Assembly (NCBI RefSeq): GCF_050589705.1 | Contig: NZ_JBNGOT010000001.1 | Span: 124,001 to 188,000 of the forward strand | Source: Sunxiuqinia rutila | GTDB lineage: Bacteria > Bacteroidota > Bacteroidia > Bacteroidales > Prolixibacteraceae | Length of the DNA: 64,000 nt | Direction: 5' to 3' | In this document: positions 35,142 to 43,371 of the stretch, one piece after another | How the letters are laid out: every line of letters starts with the position of its first letter | Numbering within the stretch: position 1 is the first letter of the stretch | Notes under the pieces: generated by a model | What the model saw: only the letters and a program-made list of their open reading frames with translations | Database searches by the model: none | Told to the model about the DNA's origin: nothing | Program-made: the position numbers and the translations under genes

Positions 35142-35969
35142 ATGGCAATTACTGCTGCAGATGTAATGAAGTTGCGTAAAGCAACAGGCGCCGGCATGAT
35201 GGACTGTAAAAACGCCCTTGCCGATGCAAACGGTGATTTTGATGCCGCCGTTCAGATAATCCGCGAAAAAGGTAAACTGGTAGCAAACAAGCGTTCTGAC
35301 CGCGAAGCTTCAGAAGGTGTTGCGCTTGCTGGTGTTAGTGATGATAATAAATTCGGAGCAATCGTTGTTTTGAACTGTGAAACAGACTTCGTGGCCAAAA
35401 ATGAAGACTTTGTTAATAAAACCAAATCCTTTTTGGATGCGGCAATTGCTAACAAAGCAGCTGACTTGGAAGCATTGAAAGCACTGGAAGTTGATGGACG
35501 TACAATTGAATCACACGTAGCAGAGCAATCTGGTGTGATTGGTGAGAAAATTGAATTGTCTTTCTACGCTAAAGTGGAAGCCGAAGCTGTTGTTCCTTAC
35601 ATTCACCCAGGAAATAAATTAGCCACTTTGGTTGGTTTCAACCAAGGAGTAGCTGATGTGCAAATTCTGAAGGATGTAGCGATGCAAGTGGCTGCAATGA
35701 GCCCGGTAGCTGTTGATAAAGACAATGTTGCTCCTGAGGTTGTTGAGAAAGAATTGGAAATTGCTAAGGAAAAATTCCGTCAGGAAGGCAAGCCAGAAGC
35801 AATGCTTGACAAAATCGCTCAAGGTGCTTTGAATAAATTCTTCAAAGAAAACACATTGTTGAATCAAGCCTTTGTGAAAGACAACAAACAAACAGTAAAA
35901 GAATACCTGCAATCAGCTGATAAAGGGTTGACGGTTACTGAGTTTGTTCGTACAACACTAGCAGAATAA
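35142..35969 (+). CDS. tsf: elongation factor Ts
   Basis: This 275-residue protein is EF-Ts, the nucleotide exchange factor of EF-Tu. The N-terminal UBA-like domain has VMKLRKATGAGMMDCKNAL. The core has EGVALAG and NCETDFVAKNEDF, the Asp-Phe segment that enters EF-Tu. The C-terminal KDNKQTVKEYL segment is also typical. Length is normal for Bacteroidota. The operon ends at a strong terminator 25 bp after the stop. Confidence 0.97.
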   Translation: MAITAADVMKLRKATGAGMMDCKNALADANGDFDAAVQIIREKGKLVANKRSDREASEGVALAGVSDDNKFGAIVVLNCETDFVAKNEDFVNKTKSFLDAAIANKAADLEALKALEVDGRTIESHVAEQSGVIGEKIELSFYAKVEAEAVVPYIHPGNKLATLVGFNQGVADVQILKDVAMQVAAMSPVAVDKDNVAPEVVEKELEIAKEKFRQEGKPEAMLDKIAQGALNKFFKENTLLNQAFVKDNKQTVKEYLQSADKGLTVTEFVRTTLAE

Positions 35970-35993
35970 GAGCTTAGAACTCTATACATAGCA

Positions 35994-36023
35994 GGGCTAA
36001 CCATTTTGGTTAGCCCTTTTTTT
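35994..36023 (+). terminator. intrinsic terminator of rpsB-tsf
   Basis: GGGCTAACC (35994-36002) and GGTTAGCCC (36008-36016) form a perfect 9-bp stem with a 5-nt loop and a run of seven Ts. Confidence 0.93.
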
Positions 36024-36309
36024 ATGCCTTGTGTTTGAGGAAAAGTTTCTGAGTACATAGGGGCAGGGGCATGGACTTCCAGATGCTCACGACTGACTAC
36101 TTTCTTTCTCCTTTAACTTTGGCTCTTGCTTCTCTTAAGCCATCCGGCCCGGTTCCCGGGGCACCTTCCCTTCGAGAGTGGAAGGAAGGTCAACCACTGG
36201 GGCATGTGTGCATTCTAACTTGTTTTTTCTTTTGCGTGCTCTGTATCAATGCCTGAATAAGGTTGAATGGGAAATAAAGATTATTGGTTTTCTCTTCAAC
36301 GAGTGCAGC

Positions 36310-36582
36310 CATCTTGCATCAGAGAATCATTCTACCCTGTCCGACAACGACCATCTTTTAAAAGATGAGAACAATCTTACAGAAGATCATGATGCTACCC
36401 CGCCCGATGGAGGCTATCTTCCATCAGAGGAACATGCTACCCCGCCCGATGGCCTCTCTCTGGCGTAAGATTAAGACCATCTTCCATCAGAGGAAGCTTC
36501 TCTTATAGAAGATCAAGACGCTACCCCGTCAGATAGCCATTATCTGGCATAAGATAATGGCTATCTTATGGAAGATGATGAT
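36310..36582. repeat. array of 13 degenerate 21-bp units in the tsf/glyS gap
   Basis: Thirteen contiguous 21-bp units run without any indel from 36310. Nine (starting 36310, 36352, 36373, 36415, 36457, 36478, 36499, 36541, 36562) fit ATCTTNNANNAGANGA loosely. Four (36331, 36394, 36436, 36520) begin with the CTACCC form, typically GCTACCCCG. Many units are dyad-like; CATCTTTTAAAAGATG at 36352-36367 is a perfect 16-bp palindrome, and GCCATTATCT/AGATAATGGC forms a stem at about 36536-36561. Degenerate units continue at 36289-36309 and 36583-36603. Because 21 is a multiple of 3 the plus frame gives a heptapeptide repeat, but it has stop codons, so coding is unlikely. The remaining gap (36024-36309 and 36604-36711) shows no gene; 36078-36117 resembles the repeat module at 30175-30240. 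Confidence 0.85.
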
Positions 36583-36711
36583 CCTACCCTTAAAGCAAAA
36601 AACGCCAAAGATCGCGAGAGGGCAGGGGATACGGGGGCTCCATTTGCCAGCTAACTGCTGTTTGTCACCGGTCCTCCTTCTTCGTTTTCCTTGGTGTCTC
36701 ATTGTATGAAC

Positions 36712-36742
36712 AAAAAAAGGCCGGATCTATCGAAACGGCCTT
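36712..36742 (-). terminator. intrinsic terminator of glyS
   Basis: Read on minus, AAGGCCG (36742-36736) pairs with CGGCCTT (36723-36717), followed by a T-run (36716-36712). It lies 24 bp after the glyS stop. Confidence 0.85.
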
Positions 36743-36765
36743 CAAGGGTAAGTATGTGTTATTGC

Positions 36766-38319
36766 TTAGCTTAACTTAGCAAAAAGCGCTTTAAAATTCA
36801 CCTGCGAAGCAATGATTTCTTTTAGTTCGCTGATTGCTACGCGCTCTTGTTTCATCGTGTCGCGGTAGCGAATAGTGACCGTTTGATCCTCCAGGCTTTG
36901 GTGGTCTACCGTAGCGCAAAATGGGGTTCCTACAGCGTCCTGACGACGGTAGCGTTTTCCGATGGAGTCTTTCTCGTCATACTGACAGTTGAAGTCAAAC
37001 TTCAGGTCATCAATAATTTCGCGGGCCTTTTCAGGCAGTCCGTCTTTCTTCACCAAAGGCATTACAGCCAGTTTTACAGGCGCTAGCGGTGCAGGCAGTT
37101 TCAAGACTACACGGGTATCTTTTTTGCCATTTGCGGATTCCAGCTCTTCCTCAAAATAAGAGGCTGACATGATTTGCAGGAACATGCGGTCAAGCCCGAT
37201 AGAAGTTTCTACGACATAAGGAACGTAGGACTCTCCTAATTCCGGATCGTAATATTGAATTTTCTTACCGGAGAATTCCTGGTGTTGAGAGAGGTCAAAG
37301 TCGGTGCGGGAGTGAATTCCCTCTACTTCTTTGAAACCAAAGGGGAATTTGTATTCTACATCCACAGCAGCATTGGCGTAGTGAGCCAGCTTTTCGTGCT
37401 CGTGAAAGCGGTAGTTGTCATCGCCAAAGCCCAATGCGCGGTGCCATTTCATGCGGGTTTCCTTCCACTTTTCAAACCAGTCAAGCTCTGATCCGGGGCG
37501 AACGAAGAATTGCATCTCCATTTGTTCGAATTCGCGCATGCGGAAAATAAACTGGCGGGCCACAATCTCGTTCCGGAAGGCTTTACCAATCTGCGCAATT
37601 CCAAACGGAATTTTCATGCGTCCGGTCTTTTGAACGTTCAGGTAGTTTACAAAGATTCCCTGGGCTGTTTCAGGGCGCAGGTACACTTTTAAGGCACCGT
37701 CGGCTGTCGAGCCCATTTCGGTTCCAAACATCAGGTTGAATTGACGGACATCGGTCCAGTTGCGTGTGCCGCTGATCGGGCAGGCGATCTCCTGGTCAAC
37801 AATGATTTGTTTGAGCTCAGCCAGGTCATTGTCGTTAAGGGCTTTTGCAAAACGGGCATGCAGCTCATTCCATTTCTGCTGGTTGGCCAGCACACGTGAG
37901 TTGGTTTCGCGGAATTGTTTTTCGTCAAACGCATCGCCAAAACGTTTTTGAGCTTTGGCAACTTCCTTGTTCATTTTTTCTTCGAACTTAGCCAGTTGCT
38001 CTTCAATTAAAACATCGGCACGGTAACGCTTCTTCGAGTCCTTGTTGTCAATCAACGGATCGTTAAAGGCATCTACGTGACCTGAAGCTTTCCAGATAGT
38101 GGGGTGCATAAAGATGGCCGAGTCCAGGCCAACTACATTTTCGTGCAGCATCACCATGCTGTCCCACCAATATTTTTTGATGTTGTTTTTAAGTTCTACG
38201 CCATTCTGACCGTAATCATACACCGCTCCAAGCCCATCGTAAATTTCGCTTGACTGAAATACAAACCCATACTCTTTACAATGCGCAATCAGCTTCTTGA
38301 AAATATCTTCCTGAGCCAT
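36766..38319 (-). CDS. glyS: glycyl-tRNA synthetase, single-chain class II type
   Basis: This 517-residue protein charges tRNA-Gly. It is the homodimeric eukaryote/archaeal-like type, not the alpha2-beta2 type of E. coli. Class II motifs are visible: the N-terminal FVFQSSEIYDGLGAVYDYG, motif 1 with HPTIWKASGHVDAFNDPL, motif 2 in FRNEIVARQFIFRMREFEQMEM-type sequence, and motif 3 in SIGLDRMFLQIMSASY. The anticodon-binding domain is the last ~110 residues (APVKLAVMPLVKKDGLPEKA, KRYRRQDAVGTPFCATVD). The downstream DUF4834 gene lies 30 bp upstream of its start on the same strand, so they form a two-gene operon. Confidence 0.96.
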   Translation of the reverse strand: MAQEDIFKKLIAHCKEYGFVFQSSEIYDGLGAVYDYGQNGVELKNNIKKYWWDSMVMLHENVVGLDSAIFMHPTIWKASGHVDAFNDPLIDNKDSKKRYRADVLIEEQLAKFEEKMNKEVAKAQKRFGDAFDEKQFRETNSRVLANQQKWNELHARFAKALNDNDLAELKQIIVDQEIACPISGTRNWTDVRQFNLMFGTEMGSTADGALKVYLRPETAQGIFVNYLNVQKTGRMKIPFGIAQIGKAFRNEIVARQFIFRMREFEQMEMQFFVRPGSELDWFEKWKETRMKWHRALGFGDDNYRFHEHEKLAHYANAAVDVEYKFPFGFKEVEGIHSRTDFDLSQHQEFSGKKIQYYDPELGESYVPYVVETSIGLDRMFLQIMSASYFEEELESANGKKDTRVVLKLPAPLAPVKLAVMPLVKKDGLPEKAREIIDDLKFDFNCQYDEKDSIGKRYRRQDAVGTPFCATVDHQSLEDQTVTIRYRDTMKQERVAISELKEIIASQVNFKALFAKLS

Positions 38320-38349
38320 AATAATCGTTATTAAAATATCCGTTTGAAA

Positions 38350-38610
38350 TTAATCGACTTCTTCAAAATCAACATACTCGCCTTCGTCTTTGGGAATGCG
38401 TCCATTGTTGTATTGGTTTTTCTCAATGGTTACTTCGCCTTCTGGTTTTGAGGGGCGGGGTTCCCTGAAATCCCGATGTTGTTTTGGCTGACTTATAAAT
38501 AAGGGGAGAACATACTTTGTAAGCAACTTGATCAGATAGTAAATGACCACGAAGACAAATAATGTTCTAAAAAATCCTACCAAAAATAAAATCACATTTA
38601 ATTGTTCCAT
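38350..38610 (-). CDS. DUF4834 small membrane protein
   Basis: This 86-residue protein has one transmembrane helix at about 7-38 (LFLVGFFRTLFVFVVIYYLI) and a short charged tail. The C-terminus, GEVTIEKNQYNNGRIPKDEGEYVDFEEVD in pattern, is the DUF4834 signature, with EGEYVDFEEVD almost invariant in Bacteroidota. Its function is unknown. It precedes glyS by 30 bp on the minus strand, an association I believe is not universal. The pyrH promoter region is divergent from it. Confidence 0.85.
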   Translation of the reverse strand: MEQLNVILFLVGFFRTLFVFVVIYYLIKLLTKYVLPLFISQPKQHRDFREPRPSKPEGEVTIEKNQYNNGRIPKDEGEYVDFEEVD

Positions 38611-38728
38611 ATCTCTTGAAAATCAGCGGCCGTAAAATTAGCAATTATATTATGAATTGGGAATTTGATTCGCTCAATTATTGAAATTTGGAGATAGAAT
38701 TGATTTATCGGAATTTTTAGAATATTTC

Positions 38729-38736
38729 TACCTTTG
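38729..38736 (+). promoter_or_regulatory. pyrH promoter -7 box
   Basis: TACCTTTG fits TAnnTTTG and is 17 bp before the pyrH start. A good -33 TTTG at 19 nt is not present. Confidence 0.55.
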
Positions 38737-38752
38737 CAGGAAAAAGAAAAAA

Positions 38753-39463
38753 ATGACCACATACAAACGCGTTCTGTTAAAATTAAGCGGTGAATCTCTG
38801 ATGGGAGAACAAGCTTATGGTATTGATCAGGAAAGGCTGAGTGATTATGCTATCCAAATTAAAGAAGCGGTTGCTTTGGGTGTCCAAATCGGAATCGTGA
38901 TTGGCGGCGGCAATATTTTCAGAGGACTTAGCGGTGCTGCCAAAGGATTTGACCGGGTAAAGGGTGATCAGATGGGCATGATGGCTACGGTGATCAACAG
39001 CCTGGCTTTGAATTCGGCCTTGACCGCCCATGGGGTGAAGTCGCGGGTGCTAACTGCGATTCGCATGGAGCCGGTTGGCGAGTTTTACTCCAAAGACAAA
39101 GCCATTGAGACCTTGGAAAAGGGCGAAGTTGCCATTTTCTCCGCCGGAACCGGAAACCCTTACTTTACGACAGACACGGGCTCATCATTACGCGGAATAG
39201 AAATTGAAGCGGATGCCATGTTAAAGGGAACGCGTGTAGATGGTATTTATACTGCCGATCCGGAAAAGGATGCTTCGGCCACTAAGTTTGATAAAATATC
39301 TTTTGATGAGATTTACAACCGGGGTTTGAAAGTGATGGATTTGACGGCAACAACCATGTGTAAAGAAAATAATTTACCCATCGTTGTGTTTAATATGGAC
39401 GAGAAAGGCAACCTGCTGAAAGTCTTGTCTGGCGCGAATATTGGGACGTTGGTACACGTCTGA
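38753..39463 (+). CDS. pyrH: uridylate kinase (UMP kinase)
   Basis: The ATG at 38753 gives a 236-residue protein starting MTTYKRVLLKLSGESLMG, the family's normal N-terminus; a longer frame from 38681 runs through the promoter. PyrH phosphorylates UMP to UDP and is a hexameric amino-acid-kinase-fold enzyme. Conserved blocks are VIGGGNIFRG, the regulatory GDQMGMMATVINSLAL, SAGTGNPYFTTDTG and DGIYTADPEKD. The gene is followed by frr after 109 bp, a widespread pairing; frr has its own -7 box. Confidence 0.96.
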   Translation: MTTYKRVLLKLSGESLMGEQAYGIDQERLSDYAIQIKEAVALGVQIGIVIGGGNIFRGLSGAAKGFDRVKGDQMGMMATVINSLALNSALTAHGVKSRVLTAIRMEPVGEFYSKDKAIETLEKGEVAIFSAGTGNPYFTTDTGSSLRGIEIEADAMLKGTRVDGIYTADPEKDASATKFDKISFDEIYNRGLKVMDLTATTMCKENNLPIVVFNMDEKGNLLKVLSGANIGTLVHV

Positions 39464-39527
39464 ACGAAATTTTTATACTAAAATTGATTAAAAAAGTTAA
39501 GGAATTTCAAAATTCTTTAATTTTTTC

Positions 39528-39535
39528 TATATTTG
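39528..39535 (+). promoter_or_regulatory. frr promoter -7 box
   Basis: TATATTTG lies 37 bp before the frr start, in the pyrH-frr gap. The -33 region is T-rich but lacks TTTG at 19 nt. Confidence 0.5.
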
Positions 39536-39572
39536 CTCACAGCACAACGATACTGACCATTTTAAATTGAAT

Positions 39573-40136
39573 ATGGAAGAAGAATTAGAATTGATACTCG
39601 AAGTTTGTAAAGAGAAGATGGAGTCAGCCATCAGGCACCTGGAAGATGAATTAGTTCATATTCGTGCCGGAAAGGCTTCTACAAGGATGTTGGATGGAGT
39701 ATTAGTTGATTACTACGGGAGTATGACTCCGCTGAATCAGGTTTCAAATGTCAGTACACCTGATGCTCGTACCATTGCTGTCCAGCCTTGGGAAAAACCA
39801 ATGATTGCTCCGATTGAAAAAGCGATTATGAACGCCAACCTGGGTTTCAATCCAGAAAATAATGGTGAGATGATTCGTATCAGTGTTCCTCCTCTAACCG
39901 AAGAGCGTCGTCGAAACCTGACGAAGCAAGTTAGTCAGGAGGGCGAAAAGGCACGTATCAGTATTCGTAGCGCACGAAAGGAAGCCAACGAAGGGTTGAA
40001 GAAACTATTGAAAGATGGCTTGTCTGAGGATCTGCAGAAGAATGCAGAATCCGATGTGCAAGAAATGACCGATCGCTTTGGTAAAGAAGTTGATGGCCTG
40101 CTTGAAGAGAAAAATCAAGAGATTTTAACGATATAA
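39573..40136 (+). CDS. frr: ribosome recycling factor
   Basis: The ATG at 39573 gives a 187-residue protein; a TTG two codons earlier is less likely. RRF splits post-termination ribosomes together with EF-G. Signature stretches are LVHIRAGKASTRMLDGV, VQPWEKPMIAPIEKAI, LGFNPENNGEMIRISVPPLTEERR and the C-terminal helix RFGKEVDGLLEEKNQEI. Length is normal. It is followed by a strong terminator. Confidence 0.97.
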   Translation: MEEELELILEVCKEKMESAIRHLEDELVHIRAGKASTRMLDGVLVDYYGSMTPLNQVSNVSTPDARTIAVQPWEKPMIAPIEKAIMNANLGFNPENNGEMIRISVPPLTEERRRNLTKQVSQEGEKARISIRSARKEANEGLKKLLKDGLSEDLQKNAESDVQEMTDRFGKEVDGLLEEKNQEILTI

Positions 40137-40190
40137 TTGTTTCTAGTTTTCTGTTTTCTGAACATTGTTTAATTGTTTTCATGGCTTTGA

Positions 40191-40218
40191 GGCAGCTTGT
40201 TGAAGCTGCCTTTTTTTT
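40191..40218 (+). terminator. intrinsic terminator of frr
   Basis: GGCAGCTT (40191-40198) pairs perfectly with AAGCTGCC (40203-40210), with a 4-nt loop and eight Ts. Confidence 0.93.
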
Positions 40219-40428
40219 GTCCTTTTTTTTGGGATTGTTCGGTCTTTAAAAGGTTACATCATTGTCGGTCATGGCTCATTTGTTGTGTGGATGAATACCA
40301 AGCTGAGCCAATCTTTCAAACACATTTTTATATTCCCGCCCTTTCATTAATTTTAGATTCAAATTAGCATCAGTGCCGATACGTGGTGCGATGTGGTTTC
40401 AGTTAAAACAAAAGATTAAATAAACACC

Positions 40429-41211
40429 ATGGTAGGATTAGTTGATTATCATATGCATACCGTCCTCTCTGACGGAAAGAACACCTATGAGGAGATGATT
40501 GAAAGGGCTATTGCTATTGGGCTGGACGAGATTGGCTTTAGCGATCATGTGGGACTTAAAGCAGTTGACTGGGCCGTTAGTCCGGTAGATATTCCGGTGA
40601 TGACCGAGCAGATTCTGGAGCTTCGTGAGAAGTATCGTTCTCAAATTAAAGTCCGCTATGGAATTGAAATGGACTACTTCCCCGGGCGGGAAGCTGAGAT
40701 TCAGGAGATCATCAGCCAGCTCCCCCTTGATTATGTGATTGGCTCGGTTCACTTCATCGGTGACTGGAATTTTGATACGGACAAATCGTTGTATGGAAAG
40801 TGGTCCAACGACGAGCTTTATCATATTTACTACGACTTAATTCAGCAAGCGGCAAAATCGGGTTTGTTTGATACAATCGGACATTTGGATATTATTAAAA
40901 AGTTTCAGATTTATCCGGAGTCCGACCAATCGGAATTGATTGAGGACACCTTAAGTGTGATTAAGGAACACGACCTGGTTGTTGAGCTGAATACGGGAGG
41001 ACTTGATCGTCCGTGTGCCGAATTTACGCCAAGCCCGGAGATTGTGACGCGCTGTTATCATCATCATATTCCAATGACCTTGTCGTCTGATGCACACGGC
41101 GCTGATCAGATTGCTCGTCATTATGAGTCGGCACTTAACCTGATGAAGCGGGTTGGCTTTGAAGAAATAGCTACTTTTGATGGACGCCATCGTAGAGCGA
41201 TGCGGATCTGA
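40429..41211 (+). CDS. PHP-family phosphatase, histidinol-phosphatase-like
   Basis: This 260-residue cytoplasmic protein has the PHP metal-hydrolase fold of HisK-type histidinol phosphatases. Metal ligands are visible as His8 and His10 (YHMHT), His in FSDHVGL, Glu in RYGIEMDYFPG, His in GSVHFIGDW, His in GHLDIIKKF and the Asp-His of SSDAHGADQ. That is the full trinuclear set, so it should be active on a phosphomonoester. No other his genes are nearby, so histidine synthesis is possible but unproven. It lies alone between frr and dxs. Confidence 0.88.
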   Translation: MVGLVDYHMHTVLSDGKNTYEEMIERAIAIGLDEIGFSDHVGLKAVDWAVSPVDIPVMTEQILELREKYRSQIKVRYGIEMDYFPGREAEIQEIISQLPLDYVIGSVHFIGDWNFDTDKSLYGKWSNDELYHIYYDLIQQAAKSGLFDTIGHLDIIKKFQIYPESDQSELIEDTLSVIKEHDLVVELNTGGLDRPCAEFTPSPEIVTRCYHHHIPMTLSSDAHGADQIARHYESALNLMKRVGFEEIATFDGRHRRAMRI

Positions 41212-41295
41212 TACTAATCGGCTCGGCGGCTCGTTAGTCTTTCGGCCGGATGATTTTAATCGCTTAATCATTCAGCCTGTAACTAATAGAAGTTG

Positions 41296-41303
41296 TATAT
41301 TTG
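41296..41303 (+). promoter_or_regulatory. dxs promoter -7 box
   Basis: TATATTTG lies 17 bp before the dxs ATG. A TTTG at 19 nt upstream is not seen. Confidence 0.5.
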
Positions 41304-41320
41304 AGCCCTAATTTTTTGAG

Positions 41321-43225
41321 ATGGAAGAACCTGTGGGAAGCATACTTGAAACAATAAATACGCCCGCCGATCTTCGTCAGTTAAAGCAGGAGGACTTAAT
41401 CACGCTTTGCGACGAGCTTAGGCAGTTTATCATTGATGAGGTATCTAACAATCCGGGGCACTTGGGGGCAAGTCTTGGAGTGGTAGAGCTTACCGTAGCC
41501 TTGCATTACGCTTATAATACCCCTTATGACCAGCTTATTTGGGATGTGGGTCATCAAGCTTACGGGCATAAAATACTCACGGGGCGCAGAACCCAGTTTC
41601 ATACCAACCGGAAATACAATGGCCTGAGTGGTTTCCCGAAACCTTCGGAAAGTGAATACGATGCTTTTGGTGTAGGGCATGCCAGTACCTCGATTTCTGC
41701 CGCCTTGGGCATGGCTCAGGCTGCTTCAGTTAAGAAGGAGAAGAACCGGAAAGTTGTGGCTGTTATTGGTGATGGCTCAATGACCGGAGGGATGGCTTTT
41801 GAAGGGCTAAACAATGCAGGTTTCAATAATTCAGATGTGCTGATTGTGTTGAATGATAATCAAATGGCCATTGATCCGAATGTGGGCGGAGTAAGTAATT
41901 ACCTGTTAAATATTTCCAAGTCGAAATCTTATAATAAGCTGAAGAACGAAATATGGGAAGTCCTTGGAAAACTCAATGGTTTTGGGCCTAAAGCCCGTCG
42001 GTTGGTTCAAAAAATGGAGGGCGCCTTAAAGTCCTATCTTCTGAAGGAATCAAACCTCTTTGAAAGTTTAGGTATTCGTTATTTTGGACCGGTTGATGGA
42101 CACGATGTAGAATACCTGAGCAATGTTTTGCGTGACCTTCGCGATATTCCCGGGCCCAAGTTACTTCATGTAATAACCAAGAAGGGGAAAGGGTTTAAGC
42201 TGGCTGAGATGAATCAGACGGTTTATCATGCTCCTGGTAAATTCAATAAAGAAACGGGAGAAATTATTGGCTGCGAGTGCGATTTGAACAAGCCTCCCAA
42301 ATTTCAGAATGTATTTGGCAACACCTTGGTGGAGCTGGCTGAAAATAATCCCAAAATAGTAGGAGTGACACCTGCCATGCCAACGGGCTGCTCCCTGAAT
42401 ATTATGATGGAAAAAATGCCGGACCGGGCATTTGACGTTGGTATTGCTGAACCGCATGCCGTTACTTTTTCGGCCGGAATGGCTATTCAGGGTTTGATTC
42501 CTTTTTGCAATATTTACTCCTCTTTTATGCAGCGGGCCTATGATCAGATCATTCACGATGTGGCCATTCAGAAGCTGAATGTGGTTTTCTGCCTGGATCG
42601 TGGCGGCTTGGTTGGAGCTGACGGGGCCACACACCATGGGGTGTTCGATCTGGCTTATATGCGGAGTATCCCGAACATGACTGTTTCTGCACCGATGGAT
42701 GAAATTGAATTGCGCAACCTGATGTATACGGCTCAGCAGGATAATATGGGGCCTTTTTCCATTCGTTATCCTCGCGGTTGTGGATGCAAAGTTGATTGGA
42801 AGCAGCCTTTTGGGCTTGTTGAAATTGGTAAAGGACGATTGCTGACTGAAGGTGAAGATTTGGCGGTGCTAACCATTGGTACAACTGGAGTTAACGCCTC
42901 AAGGGCAGTAAAGTCGCTGAATAGCAAAGATTTTTCGGTGGCGCATTATGACATGCGCTTTGTTAAGCCGTTGGATGAAGAATTGCTTCACCAGATCTTT
43001 CAAAAATACACTTGTGTGATTACGGTCGAAGATGGGGTGATTCAGGGAGGTTTTGGCTCGGCTGTGCTTGAATTTATGAATGACCACCATTATCAGGCGC
43101 AACTGGTTCGCTTGGGAGTACCTGATCAGTTTATTGAACATGGTACGCCGGAAGAGCTGCAGCATGATTGTGGCTTCGATCAGAAGGGGATTTACCAGGC
43201 TTGTATCGACTTGCTTGAGCAATAA
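41321..43225 (+). CDS. dxs: 1-deoxy-D-xylulose-5-phosphate synthase
   Basis: This 634-residue enzyme makes DXP from pyruvate and glyceraldehyde-3-phosphate, the first step of the MEP isoprenoid route. The TPP-binding domain has LGVVELTVALHYAYNTP, VGHQAYGHKILTGR and the GDGSMTGGMAFEGLNNAG motif with NDNQMAID. The pyrimidine domain has VGIAEPHAVTFSAGMA and YSSFMQRAYDQ. The transketolase C-terminal domain has EDGVIQGGFGSAV. Length is normal. IspD, another MEP enzyme, lies at 58953. The histidine kinase gene follows at 146 bp with no obvious terminator. Confidence 0.97.
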   Translation: MEEPVGSILETINTPADLRQLKQEDLITLCDELRQFIIDEVSNNPGHLGASLGVVELTVALHYAYNTPYDQLIWDVGHQAYGHKILTGRRTQFHTNRKYNGLSGFPKPSESEYDAFGVGHASTSISAALGMAQAASVKKEKNRKVVAVIGDGSMTGGMAFEGLNNAGFNNSDVLIVLNDNQMAIDPNVGGVSNYLLNISKSKSYNKLKNEIWEVLGKLNGFGPKARRLVQKMEGALKSYLLKESNLFESLGIRYFGPVDGHDVEYLSNVLRDLRDIPGPKLLHVITKKGKGFKLAEMNQTVYHAPGKFNKETGEIIGCECDLNKPPKFQNVFGNTLVELAENNPKIVGVTPAMPTGCSLNIMMEKMPDRAFDVGIAEPHAVTFSAGMAIQGLIPFCNIYSSFMQRAYDQIIHDVAIQKLNVVFCLDRGGLVGADGATHHGVFDLAYMRSIPNMTVSAPMDEIELRNLMYTAQQDNMGPFSIRYPRGCGCKVDWKQPFGLVEIGKGRLLTEGEDLAVLTIGTTGVNASRAVKSLNSKDFSVAHYDMRFVKPLDEELLHQIFQKYTCVITVEDGVIQGGFGSAVLEFMNDHHYQAQLVRLGVPDQFIEHGTPEELQHDCGFDQKGIYQACIDLLEQ

Positions 43226-43371
43226 GGCAAGGAGTGTCTGTGTTGGTTTTAGTTCGTTAGGAGGCAGGTGCTCGTAGCCTGAGGTGAGTCTGGATTGACG
43301 AAGAAAAGAGGGGGCGGTTATACTTTATAGTCAGATGATTCGTTTAGAAAGGAAATCAAAACTGAATACCA

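Noticed and set aside
36178..36468. 96-codon frame over the 21-bp array as a protein gene
   Set aside because: The repeat pattern continues beyond its stop, through further in-frame stops, and the upstream part has no recognisable domain. The frame is a by-product of a 21-bp period.
36310..36582. CRISPR array
   Set aside because: Units are contiguous with no unique spacers, are strongly degenerate, and no cas gene is nearby.
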